A DNA stretch of 64,000 nucleotides from Candidatus Dechloromonas phosphoritropha (GCA_016722705.1 JADKGN010000004.1:2356001-2420000); one strand, 5' to 3'; shown: positions 1 to 8,472, counted from the first letter of the stretch. Notes: generated by a model from the letters alone, not told the origin. A program made the numbers and translations.

Positions 1-306
1 GAGAACTGACACGCCAATCTCCTCAGGTGGGCGGCTCTCTAAGATTCGCCGTGCGTCGTCCGCACGCAAATATCGAATGGATTGCCGCTTGTAGTCTGGG
101 CTGACCATCGAGAAGGCCACGGTGTGCGTTCTCGTAATTCCCTCGCTCTCAGTCTCTTCCACTGTCCTGTGGCTGCCCAGATCGCGAAGATAGACGGAGT
201 ACGTGAGGAAGTCTTTGCTGGCATAGGTTAAGAACGCCGCGTCGTCGCACTTCCAGCGTGCCGCAATCTCTGCCAGCGTGAAGAGGTCTTTTTCGGGAAG
301 TGCCAT
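1..306 (-). CDS. Hypothetical protein, C-terminus cut by the window edge
   Basis: An open frame starts at an ATG at 306 and runs leftward off the window with no stop, giving 102 codons. The N-terminus reads MALPEKDLFTLAEIAARWKC, which looks like the start of a small helix-turn-helix or excisionase-like domain of the kind found in hypothetical proteins near mobile DNA. No clear Shine-Dalgarno site precedes the ATG. The gene lies upstream of a transposase remnant, so it may be accessory DNA. I do not recognise the family; function is unknown. Confidence 0.5.
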   Translation of the reverse strand, partial: MALPEKDLFTLAEIAARWKCDDAAFLTYASKDFLTYSVYLRDLGSHRTVEETESEGITRTHTVAFSMVSPDYKRQSIRYLRADDARRILESRPPEEIGVSVL

Positions 307-405
307 GTCGGTTGCTGCGATGCCTAACGTTGGAAATGAGCGGCGGTTGGAGGCATGCTAAGCATCTCGGAAACTGTCTGCTCCATTGACCGGTTAGACC
401 GCACG

Positions 406-762
406 TCAAGATCCGCTATGTTCTGGGCCCGGGGTCAGCAGGCCTGCCAGTCCACCCACTGCGCTCGATCCGATGGCTACGAGGCCTTGGGGTATCTGTT
501 CAGGGGGCACTCCGCCGACAGTAGTCATAAGCGAGATCGCCACAATGGTGAGCAAAATTACGCCGCCGAGAATCCATATCGCAGATCGGTAGGTCCAACG
601 ATCGACACCGCCGCTCTTTCGTAACTCATCAAGAAGTGTCTTCTTTTGCTCCGAATCGAGCCTTGGGTCGGTGATTACAATTCTCAGCAGTTCAAGAAAT
701 GTCAGTTGCGCTGCGGGCACTTGCGGTTGCGGAACTTGATTCGTTTGTTGATCTTCAGACAC
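406..762 (-). CDS. Small membrane protein of unknown function
   Basis: A GTG start at 762 is preferred over upstream starts because AAGGAG lies about 7 nt before it. The product is 118 residues. The N-terminal half is polar and helical and contains a Gln/Pro-rich stretch followed by a segment ending in LLDELRKSGG. The C-terminal half has one clear hydrophobic helix (about residues 63-83, IWILGGVILLTIVAISL) and a second Gly/Ala-rich weakly hydrophobic segment near the end. This suggests an inner-membrane protein with a cytoplasmic N-terminus. Neighbours are a cut hypothetical gene and a transposase remnant. I do not recognise the family. Confidence 0.55.
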   Translation of the reverse strand: MSEDQQTNQVPQPQVPAAQLTFLELLRIVITDPRLDSEQKKTLLDELRKSGGVDRWTYRSAIWILGGVILLTIVAISLMTTVGGVPPEQIPQGLVAIGSSAVGGLAGLLTPGPEHSGS

Positions 763-917
763 GGTCTTCTCCTTGGTAAAGAATGAGCGATGGACAGAAA
801 AGGGCCTAACGAATGAAAGGGACTTCCAGGTCTCGAAGTAGCGGCGGAAGCCGCCGGCAGCAGTAGCTGCCATGATTGAGTTTCCGCGCTGAATCATTTA
901 TTCGAAAGGGGAAGTCC

Positions 918-1529
918 ATGAGCATTGTTACGGTCGGCATCGATCTCGCCAAGAATGTATTCGCTTTACATGGCATTGACCAGAGTGGCCAGGCAGCTTT
1001 CGTCAAACCGAAAGTGGCGCGCAGCCAATTGCTGGAGATGGTTGCCAATCTGCCGCCTTGTCTGATCGGTATGGAGGCCTGCTCGGGTGCGCATCACTGG
1101 GCAAGACTGTTCCGGCAGTTCGGGCACACCGTCAAACTGATGGCGCCCAAGTTCGTGGCGCCGTACCGGATGAGCGGCAAGCGCGGCAAGAATGATGCGG
1201 CGGATGCCGCCGCGATCTGCGAAGCCGTCACCCGGCCCAATATGCGCTTCGTGCCAATCAAGGACATCGACCAGCAAGCCATCCTCTGTCTGCACCGCAC
1301 CCGGCAAGGCTTTATCGAAGAGCGCACCGCCCTCTACAACCGCCTGCGCGGGTTGATCAGCGAATTCGGCATCGTCCTGCCGCAGAAAGTCGAACGCCTG
1401 CGCCGGGAAATCGGCGCCCACCTCGAACACCCAAGAAAAATGGGATTCATCATCTCCATCATTCGTAAGGGCACAATCCTCGCACAGTGCGCGTTTTCCC
1501 TGTATTGCCTGGCCAGAAAGGTGAACTGA
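918..1529 (+). pseudogene. Truncated IS110-family transposase
   Basis: The ATG at 918 opens a reading frame beginning MSIVTVGIDLAKNVFALHG, the hallmark N-terminus of IS110/IS1111 transposases with the first Asp of the DEDD RuvC-like domain (GIDLAK). Further family segments follow: GMEACSGAHHWAR, a KRGKNDAADAAAICEA block and an arginine-rich helix (about residues 128-150). Homology seems to stop near residue 168 (about base 1423). The last roughly 34 residues do not look like the family, and the C-terminal transposase_20 domain with its catalytic serine is missing, where intact members run about 330-400 residues. It is a dead insertion-sequence remnant; no terminal repeats were identified. Confidence 0.85.
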
Positions 1530-1577
1530 TGGCCGCCGCTCATGGATAATCACCTTGTTAGCAATCCATCCATCGCC

Positions 1578-2069
1578 ATGAGCAAGACCGACCACGCTCC
1601 CGAAACCCCGGCCATCAAATTCCTGAAGACCCACAGCGTTCCGTTTTCGAGCCACCTCTACACCTACGAGGAGCACGGCGGGACCAAGGTTTCCGCGCGC
1701 GAGCTGAATGTGGATGAGCACGAGGTGGTCAAGACGCTCGTGTTCGAGGACGAAAACGCGACGCCGCTGATCGTGCTGATGCATGGCGACTGCAAGGTGT
1801 CGGCCAAGGAACTGGCGCGCCAGATCGGCTGCAAGAAGGTCGAGCCGTGCAAGCCGGAGGTCGCCAACCGCCACACCGGTTATCTGGTCGGCGGCACCAG
1901 CCCGTTCGGCACCAGGAAGGCGCTGCCGATTTATCTGGAAAAGACTATCCTTGACCTGCCGCTGGTCTACATCAACGGCGGCCGGCGTGGTTTCCTGGTC
2001 GGCGTGCATCCGCACGACATCGTACGCACGCTGAACCCGAAGCCGGTCACGGCGGCGCTCAAGGCCTGA
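1578..2069 (+). CDS. ybaK: Cys-tRNA(Pro)/Cys-tRNA(Cys) deacylase YbaK
   Basis: The product (163 residues from the ATG at 1578) matches the YbaK branch of the YbaK/ProRS editing-domain family, which hydrolyses cysteine from mischarged tRNA(Pro) in the cytoplasm. The typical N-terminus (TPAIKFLKTHSVPF), the conserved lysine in EVVKTLVFED, the SAKELARQIG helix and the GGTSPFGTRK loop followed by VYINGGRRG are all present. A longer frame begins at 1542, but the extra 12 residues are not family-like, so the inner ATG was chosen. It lies just downstream of a transposase remnant. Confidence 0.9.
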   Translation: MSKTDHAPETPAIKFLKTHSVPFSSHLYTYEEHGGTKVSARELNVDEHEVVKTLVFEDENATPLIVLMHGDCKVSAKELARQIGCKKVEPCKPEVANRHTGYLVGGTSPFGTRKALPIYLEKTILDLPLVYINGGRRGFLVGVHPHDIVRTLNPKPVTAALKA

Positions 2070-2118
2070 AGAAATTCATCGCCACAGGGTTCGGCTCGCA
2101 TGCGAGGTCCCTGCGTAC

Positions 2119-2469
2119 CTACATCGACCGCTCGATGATGACGCCGACGCGCTTGACGCCCGCAATCATGCCCAGCTTGGCGACCGAAACGCGGACCCAG
2201 TGGACAGCGAATTCCCTGAGCAGCCAGGTGGAGATATGTTCAGCCAGTTTTTCGAGCAGGTTGAAGTGGCTGGCCGCCAGGTCGGCCCGGAGGCGGTCGA
2301 CCACCACCGCGTAATCGACTGTATCGCGAATATCATCACTCGCCCCGGCCGATACGGTCGACACTCCGATCTGCAGCGAAATCTCGACCGTCTGCGGCAT
2401 GGCCTTTTCGCGCGGATAGATGCCAATCCAGGTTTCGGCGCGCAGTTCGTCGATGAAAATCAGGTCCAT
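2119..2469 (-). CDS. folB: Dihydroneopterin aldolase
   Basis: This 116-residue protein converts 7,8-dihydroneopterin to 6-hydroxymethyl-dihydropterin in folate synthesis. The start MDLIFIDELRAETWIGIYP is typical of the family (the usual form is I-x-L-x-G-x-x-I-G), as are the conserved DTVDYAVVVDRL and LLEKLAEHI segments with the pterin-binding glutamate region, and the V-x-K-x-G-M-I-x-G-V-K-R-V end. The frame is open further upstream (to 2541) but would then overlap plsY; the Met at 2469 fits the family length. It is transcribed divergently from plsY, so the two genes share a short promoter region of about 66 bp. Confidence 0.92.
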   Translation of the reverse strand: MDLIFIDELRAETWIGIYPREKAMPQTVEISLQIGVSTVSAGASDDIRDTVDYAVVVDRLRADLAASHFNLLEKLAEHISTWLLREFAVHWVRVSVAKLGMIAGVKRVGVIIERSM

Positions 2470-2535
2470 TGGGCGGTCGACCGTGGTGAAAGTGTAAAAT
2501 TGGCTCGGATTGTAACCCAGTGACACTCGCCACCC

Positions 2536-3132
2536 ATGCAAACGGCTTTCGTCATCCTTGCCGCCTACCTCCTCGGCTCCGTTCCCTTCGCCCTGATTTC
2601 CTCGCGGCTGTTCGGGCTGGCTGACCCGCGCAGCTACGGTTCGGGCAACCCCGGCGCGACCAACGTGCTGCGCAGCGGCAACAAGAAGGCCGCATTGTTC
2701 ACGTTGCTCGGCGATGCGCTGAAGGGCTGGGTTGCGGTGTACGTGGCGCAGCGAATGGGATTAAGCGACAACATCATCGGCCTCGTCGCACTGGCCGTTT
2801 TTTTCGGCCACCTGTATCCGGTCTTTCTCAAGTTCAGGGGCGGCAAGGGCGTCGCCACCGCCGCCGGCGTCCTGATCGGGCTCGATCCGCTGCTCGGCCT
2901 GGCTGTGGCAGCCACTTGGCTGTTCGTCGCGCTCGCCTTCCGCTATTCGTCGCTGGCCGCCATTCTCGCTGCAGCGCTGGCTCCGGTTTATTCCCTGTTG
3001 ATGCACGGGGCAAACTCGCAGATCATCGTCATCGGCATTATTGCAATGGCCTTGATCGGCAAGCACTGGCAGAACTTCCAGCGCCTGCTGGCTGGCCAGG
3101 AAAGCAAAATCGGCGGCAAGAAAAAATCCTGA
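2536..3132 (+). CDS. plsY: Acyl-phosphate:glycerol-3-phosphate acyltransferase
   Basis: PlsY transfers the acyl group of acyl-phosphate to glycerol-3-phosphate, the first step of phospholipid synthesis in the inner membrane. The 198-residue product carries the family's conserved loops in order: LLGSVPFA near the N-terminus, GSGNPGATNVLR (about residues 36-47, phosphate-binding), GHLYPVFLKFRGGKGVAT (about residues 92-109) and a final cytoplasmic GKHWQNFQRLL. About six hydrophobic segments separate them. The C-terminus is lysine-rich. It is divergent from folB, a common pairing in betaproteobacteria. Confidence 0.95.
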   Translation: MQTAFVILAAYLLGSVPFALISSRLFGLADPRSYGSGNPGATNVLRSGNKKAALFTLLGDALKGWVAVYVAQRMGLSDNIIGLVALAVFFGHLYPVFLKFRGGKGVATAAGVLIGLDPLLGLAVAATWLFVALAFRYSSLAAILAAALAPVYSLLMHGANSQIIVIGIIAMALIGKHWQNFQRLLAGQESKIGGKKKS

Positions 3133-3181
3133 TCGTGCCGCGCCCGGCCTAGCTGTTTTTAGCCAGCCATAGCCAAAGACA

Positions 3182-3198
3182 ATTCGCAATATGCGAAT
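3182..3198. promoter_or_regulatory. Perfect inverted repeat upstream of katA
   Basis: The arms ATTCGCA (3182-3188) and TGCGAAT (3192-3198) form a perfect 7-bp inverted repeat with a 3-bp centre, about 110 bp before the katA start. It lies in the only sizeable non-coding gap between plsY and katA. The shape suits a dimeric regulator, but it does not match the OxyR consensus as I know it. Its role as an operator is an inference. Confidence 0.35.
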
Positions 3199-3308
3199 AA
3201 TCAATTTGGCAAATCAGATGCCGTATCCTAGACTGGGCTTTCCGGTCGAAGCTGAAAAACGCGTCGTCCTTCCCGAAAACCGCTGAATCAGATCCAGGAG
3301 AATGCGCC

Positions 3309-4751
3309 ATGAGCAACAAGAAACTTACCACTACCGCTGGTTGCCCGGTTGTAGACAACCAGAATTCGATGACTGCCGGTCCGCGCGGCCCGCAACTGTT
3401 GCAGGACGTCTGGTTCCTCGAAAAACTGGCCCATTTCGACCGTGAAGTCATTCCCGAGCGGCGCATGCATGCCAAGGGTTCGGGAGCCCATGGTACGTTT
3501 ACCGTAACCAACGACATCACCAAGTACAGCCGCGCCAAAATTTTTTCCCAGGTCGGCAAGAAGACCGAACTCTTCGCCCGCTTCTCCACAGTCGCCGGCG
3601 AGCGCGGCGCTGCCGATGCCGAACGCGACATCCGCGGTTTCGCCATCAAGTTCTATACCGAGGAAGGCAACTGGGACATGGTCGGCAACAATACGCCGGT
3701 TTTCTTCATGCGCGATCCGCTCAAGTTTCCTGACCTCAATCATGCCGTCAAACGCGACCCGCGCACCAACCTGCGCAGCGCCACCAACAACTGGGATTTC
3801 TGGACGCTGCTACCGGAAGCCCTGCACCAGGTCACCATCGTCATGAGCGACCGTGGCCTCCCGGCGAGCTATCGCCACATGCATGGCTTCGGTTCGCACA
3901 CCTTCAGCTTCATCAACGCGCAGAACGAGCGCTTCTGGGTCAAGTTCCACTTCAAGTGCCAGCAGGGCATCAAGAACATGACCGACGCCGAAGCTGAAGC
4001 GGCGGTCGGCAAGTGCCGCGAAACGCACCAGCGCGACCTCTATGACGCCATCGAAGGCGGCGATTTCCCGAAATGGACGCTGGCGGTGCAGGTCATGCCC
4101 GAAGCCGATGCCGATAAGGTTCCTTATCACCCGTTTGACCTGACCAAGATCTGGCCGCACAAGGATTACCCACCGATCGAAGTCGGCGTCATGGAACTGA
4201 ACCGCAATCCGGTCAATTATTTCGCCGAAGTCGAGCAGGTGGCCTTCAACCCGGCCAACGTCGTGCCCGGTATCAGCTTTTCGCCGGACAGGATGCTGCA
4301 GGGCCGGCTGTTCTCCTACGGCGACGCTCAGCGCTACCGGCTCGGCGTCAATCACGGCCACATTCCGGTCAATGCGCCGAAGTGCCCGTTCCACAGCTAT
4401 CACCGCGACGGCCAGATGCGGGTCGATGGCAACTTCGGCAGCACGCTGGGCTACGAGCCGAACAGCCAGGGCGAGTGGCAGGAGCAGCCGGACTACCGCG
4501 AACCGCCGCTGAAGATCGACGGTGCGGCCGATCACTGGAACTTCCGCGAGGACGATGACGACTATTACTCGCAGCCGCGCGCCCTGTTCCAGTTGATGGC
4601 GCCGGCCCAGCAGCAGGTCCTGTTCGAAAACACCGCCCGCTCGCTGGGCGATGCGCCGGAAGAGGTCAAGCGCCGCCACATCGGCAACTGCAGCAAATGC
4701 GATCCGGCCTATGGCGCCGGCGTCGCCAAGGCCTTGGGCCTGACGGTCTGA
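3309..4751 (+). CDS. katA: Monofunctional haem catalase, small-subunit clade
   Basis: Decomposes hydrogen peroxide to water and oxygen in the cytoplasm. The 480-residue length fits a small-subunit (clade 3) catalase. The distal catalytic histidine is His54 in ERRMHAKGSGAHG, the distal asparagine is Asn127 in MVGNNTPVFF, and the proximal haem-ligating tyrosine is in the RLFSYGDAQRYR motif near residue 337. The ATG at 3309 follows AGGAG by about 7 nt. It is monocistronic, with a strong terminator right after the stop. Nothing appears missing. Confidence 0.97.
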   Translation: MSNKKLTTTAGCPVVDNQNSMTAGPRGPQLLQDVWFLEKLAHFDREVIPERRMHAKGSGAHGTFTVTNDITKYSRAKIFSQVGKKTELFARFSTVAGERGAADAERDIRGFAIKFYTEEGNWDMVGNNTPVFFMRDPLKFPDLNHAVKRDPRTNLRSATNNWDFWTLLPEALHQVTIVMSDRGLPASYRHMHGFGSHTFSFINAQNERFWVKFHFKCQQGIKNMTDAEAEAAVGKCRETHQRDLYDAIEGGDFPKWTLAVQVMPEADADKVPYHPFDLTKIWPHKDYPPIEVGVMELNRNPVNYFAEVEQVAFNPANVVPGISFSPDRMLQGRLFSYGDAQRYRLGVNHGHIPVNAPKCPFHSYHRDGQMRVDGNFGSTLGYEPNSQGEWQEQPDYREPPLKIDGAADHWNFREDDDDYYSQPRALFQLMAPAQQQVLFENTARSLGDAPEEVKRRHIGNCSKCDPAYGAGVAKALGLTV

Positions 4752-4757
4752 TGCACG

Positions 4758-4783
4758 AAGCCCGGGGCAACCCGGGTTTTTTT
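4758..4783 (+). terminator. Rho-independent terminator of katA
   Basis: CCCGGG (4761-4766), a GCAA loop, CCCGGG (4771-4776) and seven T residues lie directly after the katA stop. The last T of the tract is the first base of the complement of the tsaD stop codon, so the two convergent genes are packed back to back. There is no T-run in the opposite direction. Confidence 0.88.
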
Positions 4784-5814
4784 CAGGCCTTGCCGGCGGA
4801 CATTTCCATCAGTGGCCAGCGCGGCTGCACAGCAAAGCTGCCGGCCGCCTTCGCCGGCGTTCCCGCCTGTAGTCGCAGGCAACCGGCCAGCGCGATCATT
4901 GCGCCGTTGTCGGTGCAGAATTCAAGTTCCGGATAATAGACGCGGAAGCGCTTGCGTTTTGCCTCCTGATTCAGCGTCGACCGCAACTGTTGGTTAGCGC
5001 CAACGCCGCCGGCTACGACCAGTTGCTTGAGGCCGGTCTGCTTCATTGCTTTCAGCGATTTCTTGACCAGCACCTCGACAATGGCTTCCTGAAAAGCACA
5101 TGCCGCATCGGCCCTGAATTCATCGCCCAATGCTTCCAACTGCTCGCGAACCAGCGTCAGTACCGCCGTTTTCAAACCGGAAAAACTGAAATTCAGGTCA
5201 TTGGTATGCAGCATTGGCCGCGGCAACTTGTAAATGCCGGGCCTGCCCTGCTCGGCCAGCTTCGACAGCAGGGCGCCGCCGGGATAAGGCAGGCCGAGCA
5301 GCTTGGCGCTTTTGTCGAAAGCTTCGCCGGCCGCATCGTCGAGTGTCTCGCCGAGCAGTTCGTACTCGCCGACGGCGGTCACCTGCATCAACTGCGTATG
5401 GCCGCCGGAAACCAGTAGCGCGACGAACGGAAAAGTTGGTGGCGCGGCCGACAACAGTGGCGACAGCAGATGTCCTTCGAGGTGATGCACCGGAATGGTC
5501 GGCTTGTCGAGCGCCACCGCCAGCGCTTCGGCAAAGGCGCAGCCGACCAGCAAGGCGCCCGCCAGCCCCGGGCCGCGCGTATAGGCTACGGCATCGACAT
5601 CGGCCAGCGACCGCTTGGCGTTGGCCAGCGCTTCGCGCAACAGCGGCACGACCCGGCGGATATGATCGCGCGAAGCCAGTTCCGGCACGACGCCGCCGTA
5701 CTCGGCGTGCATCATGACTTGCGAATGCAGAGTATGCGACAAGAGTCCGGCAGCACTGTCGTAGAGCGCAATACCGGTTTCGTCGCAGGAGGATTCAATA
5801 CCGAGGACTAGCAT
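4783..5814 (-). CDS. tsaD: tRNA N6-threonylcarbamoyladenosine synthase subunit TsaD
   Basis: TsaD transfers the threonylcarbamoyl group to A37 of ANN-decoding tRNAs together with TsaB and TsaE. The protein starts MLVLGIESSCDETG, the family signature, and has the metal-binding His111 and His115 (VHHLEGH), the ALLVSGGHTQL nucleotide loop, the NFSFSGLKTA block and VVAGGVGANQQLR and FCTDNGAMIA near the C-terminus. Length is 343 residues, normal for the family. The Met at 5814 was chosen over a frame start nine codons upstream because the family begins there. It is divergent from rpsU and convergent with katA. Confidence 0.96.
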   Translation of the reverse strand: MLVLGIESSCDETGIALYDSAAGLLSHTLHSQVMMHAEYGGVVPELASRDHIRRVVPLLREALANAKRSLADVDAVAYTRGPGLAGALLVGCAFAEALAVALDKPTIPVHHLEGHLLSPLLSAAPPTFPFVALLVSGGHTQLMQVTAVGEYELLGETLDDAAGEAFDKSAKLLGLPYPGGALLSKLAEQGRPGIYKLPRPMLHTNDLNFSFSGLKTAVLTLVREQLEALGDEFRADAACAFQEAIVEVLVKKSLKAMKQTGLKQLVVAGGVGANQQLRSTLNQEAKRKRFRVYYPELEFCTDNGAMIALAGCLRLQAGTPAKAAGSFAVQPRWPLMEMSAGKA

Positions 5815-5832
5815 CGGCGCGCATTTTACCAC

Positions 5833-5862
5833 TTGAGACAAAAGGGATTTCTGCCATATACT
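5833..5862 (+). promoter_or_regulatory. Candidate sigma-70 promoter for rpsU
   Basis: TTGAGA at 5833-5838 and TATACT at 5857-5862 are separated by 18 bp. They lie in the intergenic space between the divergent tsaD and rpsU starts and point toward rpsU. This would be the main promoter of the rpsU-yqeY-dnaG-rpoD cluster. Identification is by eye only. Confidence 0.55.
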
Positions 5863-5952
5863 GCTTGGCTTTCCGCGACCATGCGGATGCTAATTTGCGC
5901 GCACCGCCGTTTACTTGACCTGGCGGGCGCCTGACGGGAGGGGGTGATTTTT

Positions 5953-6165
5953 ATGCCGAACATTCGTGTCAAGGAAAACGAACCATTCGAGGTGGCGATT
6001 CGCCGCTTCAAGCGCACTGTCGAAAAGACGGGCCTCCTGACCGAGTTGCGCGCTCGCGAGTTTTACGAAAAGCCCACCGCCGAGCGCAAGCGCAAGGCGG
6101 CCGCCGCCGTCAAGCGCCAGCACAAGCGCCTCCGCAGTCTGACCCTGCCGCCGAAAATGTACTGA
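5953..6165 (+). CDS. rpsU: 30S ribosomal protein S21
   Basis: Small-subunit ribosomal protein that helps initiation on the 30S platform. The 70-residue product starts MPNIRVKENEPFEVAIRRFK and has the basic KPTAERKRKAAAAVKRQHKR helix typical of S21. The ATG at 5953 was preferred over one three codons upstream because it gives the standard length and follows a GGGAGGGGG Shine-Dalgarno tract. It heads the classic macromolecular-synthesis cluster with yqeY, dnaG and rpoD, and is separated from them by a hairpin that may attenuate read-through. Confidence 0.97.
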   Translation: MPNIRVKENEPFEVAIRRFKRTVEKTGLLTELRAREFYEKPTAERKRKAAAAVKRQHKRLRSLTLPPKMY

Positions 6166-6188
6166 TCGAAACTGTTCAGTGAAAATGG

Positions 6189-6219
6189 AAGCCGCCCGCC
6201 ACACAGCAGGCGGCTTTTT
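6189..6219 (+). terminator. Terminator or attenuator between rpsU and yqeY
   Basis: AAGCCGCC (6189-6196) pairs with GGCGGCTT (6209-6216) around a 12-nt loop and is followed by a short T run. It sits about 25 bp after the rpsU stop and just before yqeY. In related macromolecular-synthesis operons a partial terminator here keeps S21 levels above primase levels; that role here is inferred. Confidence 0.7.
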
Positions 6220-6236
6220 CGTTTGAGAAAAGCCAA

Positions 6237-6683
6237 ATGAACCTCAAGACACGTATTACCGAAGACATGAAAGCGGCCATGAAGGCCAGGGAAACAGCAC
6301 GGCTGAACGCGATCCGCCTGCTGCTCGCCGCCATCAAGCAGAAGGAAGTCGATGAGCGTATCGAACTCGACGACAACGCCGTTATCGCCGTCATCGAAAA
6401 GCTGACCAAACAACGCAAGGACAGCGTCACCCAGTACGAAGCGGCCGGCCGCCAGGAGCTGGCCGACGGCGAAAAATTCGAGATCGCGGTTCTCGCCGCC
6501 TACCTGCCAGAGAAAATGAGTGCTGCCGATACCGCTGCCGCCGTTGCTGCGGCAGTCGCCGAAACCGGCGCCAAGGGGCCGACCGACATGGGCAAGCTGA
6601 TGGCCTTGCTCAAGCCGCGCCTGACCGGCAAAGCCGACATGGCGGAAGTATCGAAACTGGTCAAGGCCGCGCTTGCCGGCTAA
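6237..6683 (+). CDS. GatB/YqeY domain protein
   Basis: The 148-residue helical protein belongs to the YqeY family, which is related to the tRNA-binding tail domain of the GatB amidotransferase subunit. Characteristic segments are the N-terminal MNLKTRITEDMKAAMKARE, RLNAIRLLLAAIKQKEVDER, and the YLPEKMS and MGKLMALLKPRLTGKADM blocks. Its molecular role is not settled; a link to tRNA or translation is assumed from the domain. It lies between rpsU and dnaG, its usual place in proteobacteria, and ends only 6 bp before dnaG, so the two are probably co-translated. Confidence 0.92.
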   Translation: MNLKTRITEDMKAAMKARETARLNAIRLLLAAIKQKEVDERIELDDNAVIAVIEKLTKQRKDSVTQYEAAGRQELADGEKFEIAVLAAYLPEKMSAADTAAAVAAAVAETGAKGPTDMGKLMALLKPRLTGKADMAEVSKLVKAALAG

Positions 6684-6689
6684 GCGAGC

Positions 6690-8426
6690 GTGATCCCGGA
6701 CTCCTTCATCCAGGACCTGCTGGCGCGGGTCGACATCGTCGATCTGGTCGACAGCTACGTCCCGCTGAAAAAGTCAGGGGCAAATTATGCCGCCTGCTGC
6801 CCTTTCCATAACGAAAAATCGCCGTCGTTCACGGTCAGCCCGACCAAGCAGTTTTACCACTGCTTCGGCTGCGGGGCGAACGGCACGGCGATTGGCTTTG
6901 TCATGGAATACCAGGGACTGGGCTTCATCGATGCTGTCAAGGAACTGGCCAGCCGCGCCGGCATGCAGGTATCGGAAAGCGAGGGGCGCAGCTTCAGCGA
7001 TGAAAAGCCGGGCCAGACACGCGCCCTGATCGACGTCATGGCCCGCGCCGCGCAGTACTACAAGGATCAGCTCAAGGCCTCGCCACGCGCCATCGAATAT
7101 TGCCGGAAACGCGGGTTGACCGGAGAAGTCGCCGGCCGCTTCGGTATGGGTTATGCGCCGGAGGGCTGGCAGAACCTGCAGGCGATATTCTACGATTACG
7201 ACGCCGATGAACTGAAAACAGTTGGCCTCGTCATCGAGAATGAAGCGGGTCGTCGCTACGATCGTTTCCGCGACCGCCTGATGATCCCGATCATCAACCA
7301 GAAAGGTGACATCATCGCCTTTGGCGGGCGCATCATCGATCACGGCGAGCCGAAATACCTGAACTCACCGGAAACCCCACTCTTCGAGAAAGGGCGCGAA
7401 CTGTTCGGCCTGCCGCAGGCACGCCAGGTACTACGCGAAACCAATACTGCGATCGTCACCGAGGGCTACATGGACGTCATTGTGCTGGCCCAAAATGGCG
7501 TCGGCAATGCCGTCGCGACGCTCGGCACGGCGACCACGGCGACCCACGTAAATAAGCTGCTGCGCCAGGTCGACCGCGTCGTTTTCTGTTTCGACGGTGA
7601 TAATGCCGGGCGCAAGGCTGCCTGGCGCGCGTTGGAAAACGCGCTCGAAGCGCTGGCCGATAACAAGCGCCTCGCCTTCGTCTTTCTGCCACAGGAAGAT
7701 GACCCGGACAGCTACATCCGTGCCAATGGCAAGGAAGCATTCGAGCGTCTGGTCAAGCAGGCGATGCCGCTTTCCGACTTCCTGCTGCGCGAACTTGCCC
7801 AGCGCTGCGACCTGACCAGTTCAGAAGGCAAGGCCCAGTTGATTTACGAAGCCAAGCCGCTGCTGCTCAAACTGCCGACGCCGCTGCTACGCCTGCAACT
7901 GGTCAAGCGCCTGGCCGAAGCCAGCGGCTTTGCCCAGAGCGAGGTCGAACGCCTGTGCGAACTGAAATCCTACACGCCCGCCGCGCCGGCCAGGGCGAGG
8001 CGCCCGGCGCCGTCGCTCTCCCGCAACCTGCTGCGCATCGTCCTGCACAAGCCGGTGCTGGCCAGGGCATTGCCGGTGGGCCGCCTGCCGGACACGCCCG
8101 AGCGCCCGCTCCTGATCCTTCTGCATGATCTCGTGGCGGCCCATCCGGATGCCCCAGGTTATGCGTATCTGCGTGAGCAGATGCGTGGCCGGCCAGAAGC
8201 GGGACTGGTGGAAGCTTTCGCTTCGGAACTTCTTGACCATCCGTTTGACGAAGGTGAAGCAGAAGCAGAGTTTGACGCAATACTCGAGAAAATGCAGGAA
8301 GGCGATCAGAAGCGCGCTTTTTCCGAGTTGCAGGCCAGGGTGCAGAAACTTGGGGTCACCGGGCTGACGCCGGAGGAAAAGCGGGCCTATATCGACATTA
8401 TCGGCAACCGGGGAAATCGAAGCTAA
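6690..8426 (+). CDS. dnaG: DNA primase
   Basis: Synthesises RNA primers for replication. It begins at a GTG (6690), 6 bp after yqeY, with MIPDSFIQDLLARVDIVDLV. The CHC2 zinc finger is intact (Cys37, His40, Cys58, Cys61). The TOPRIM core shows TEGYMDVIVLA with the catalytic glutamate and FCFDGDNAGRKAAW with the metal-binding aspartates. The C-terminal DnaB-interacting region follows a variable Pro/Arg/Ala linker at about residues 430-445. At 578 residues it has normal length. Confidence 0.97.
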   Translation: MIPDSFIQDLLARVDIVDLVDSYVPLKKSGANYAACCPFHNEKSPSFTVSPTKQFYHCFGCGANGTAIGFVMEYQGLGFIDAVKELASRAGMQVSESEGRSFSDEKPGQTRALIDVMARAAQYYKDQLKASPRAIEYCRKRGLTGEVAGRFGMGYAPEGWQNLQAIFYDYDADELKTVGLVIENEAGRRYDRFRDRLMIPIINQKGDIIAFGGRIIDHGEPKYLNSPETPLFEKGRELFGLPQARQVLRETNTAIVTEGYMDVIVLAQNGVGNAVATLGTATTATHVNKLLRQVDRVVFCFDGDNAGRKAAWRALENALEALADNKRLAFVFLPQEDDPDSYIRANGKEAFERLVKQAMPLSDFLLRELAQRCDLTSSEGKAQLIYEAKPLLLKLPTPLLRLQLVKRLAEASGFAQSEVERLCELKSYTPAAPARARRPAPSLSRNLLRIVLHKPVLARALPVGRLPDTPERPLLILLHDLVAAHPDAPGYAYLREQMRGRPEAGLVEAFASELLDHPFDEGEAEAEFDAILEKMQEGDQKRAFSELQARVQKLGVTGLTPEEKRAYIDIIGNRGNRS

Positions 8427-8430
8427 GTTA

Positions 8431-8439
8431 TGGTATAAT
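8431..8439 (+). promoter_or_regulatory. Extended -10 promoter directly before rpoD
   Basis: The string TGGTATAAT matches the extended -10 consensus TGnTATAAT exactly. It lies 5 bp after the dnaG stop and 34 bp before the rpoD start, in the only gap between the genes. No good -35 hexamer is seen, as is usual for extended -10 promoters. It would let rpoD be transcribed independently of the operon. Confidence 0.65.
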
Positions 8440-8472
8440 TTACGGTTTTCTCCAATTACATGGATCGTAGTC

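Noticed and set aside
966..2015. Long minus-strand frame of 349 codons over the transposase remnant and ybaK
   Set aside because: It is antisense to two recognisable genes and its sequence is low-complexity Asp/Arg/Leu-rich, as expected of a high-GC shadow frame.
3133..3308. OxyR-type binding site before katA
   Set aside because: No match to the spaced ATAG-n-CTAT pattern could be found by eye, only the unrelated inverted repeat.
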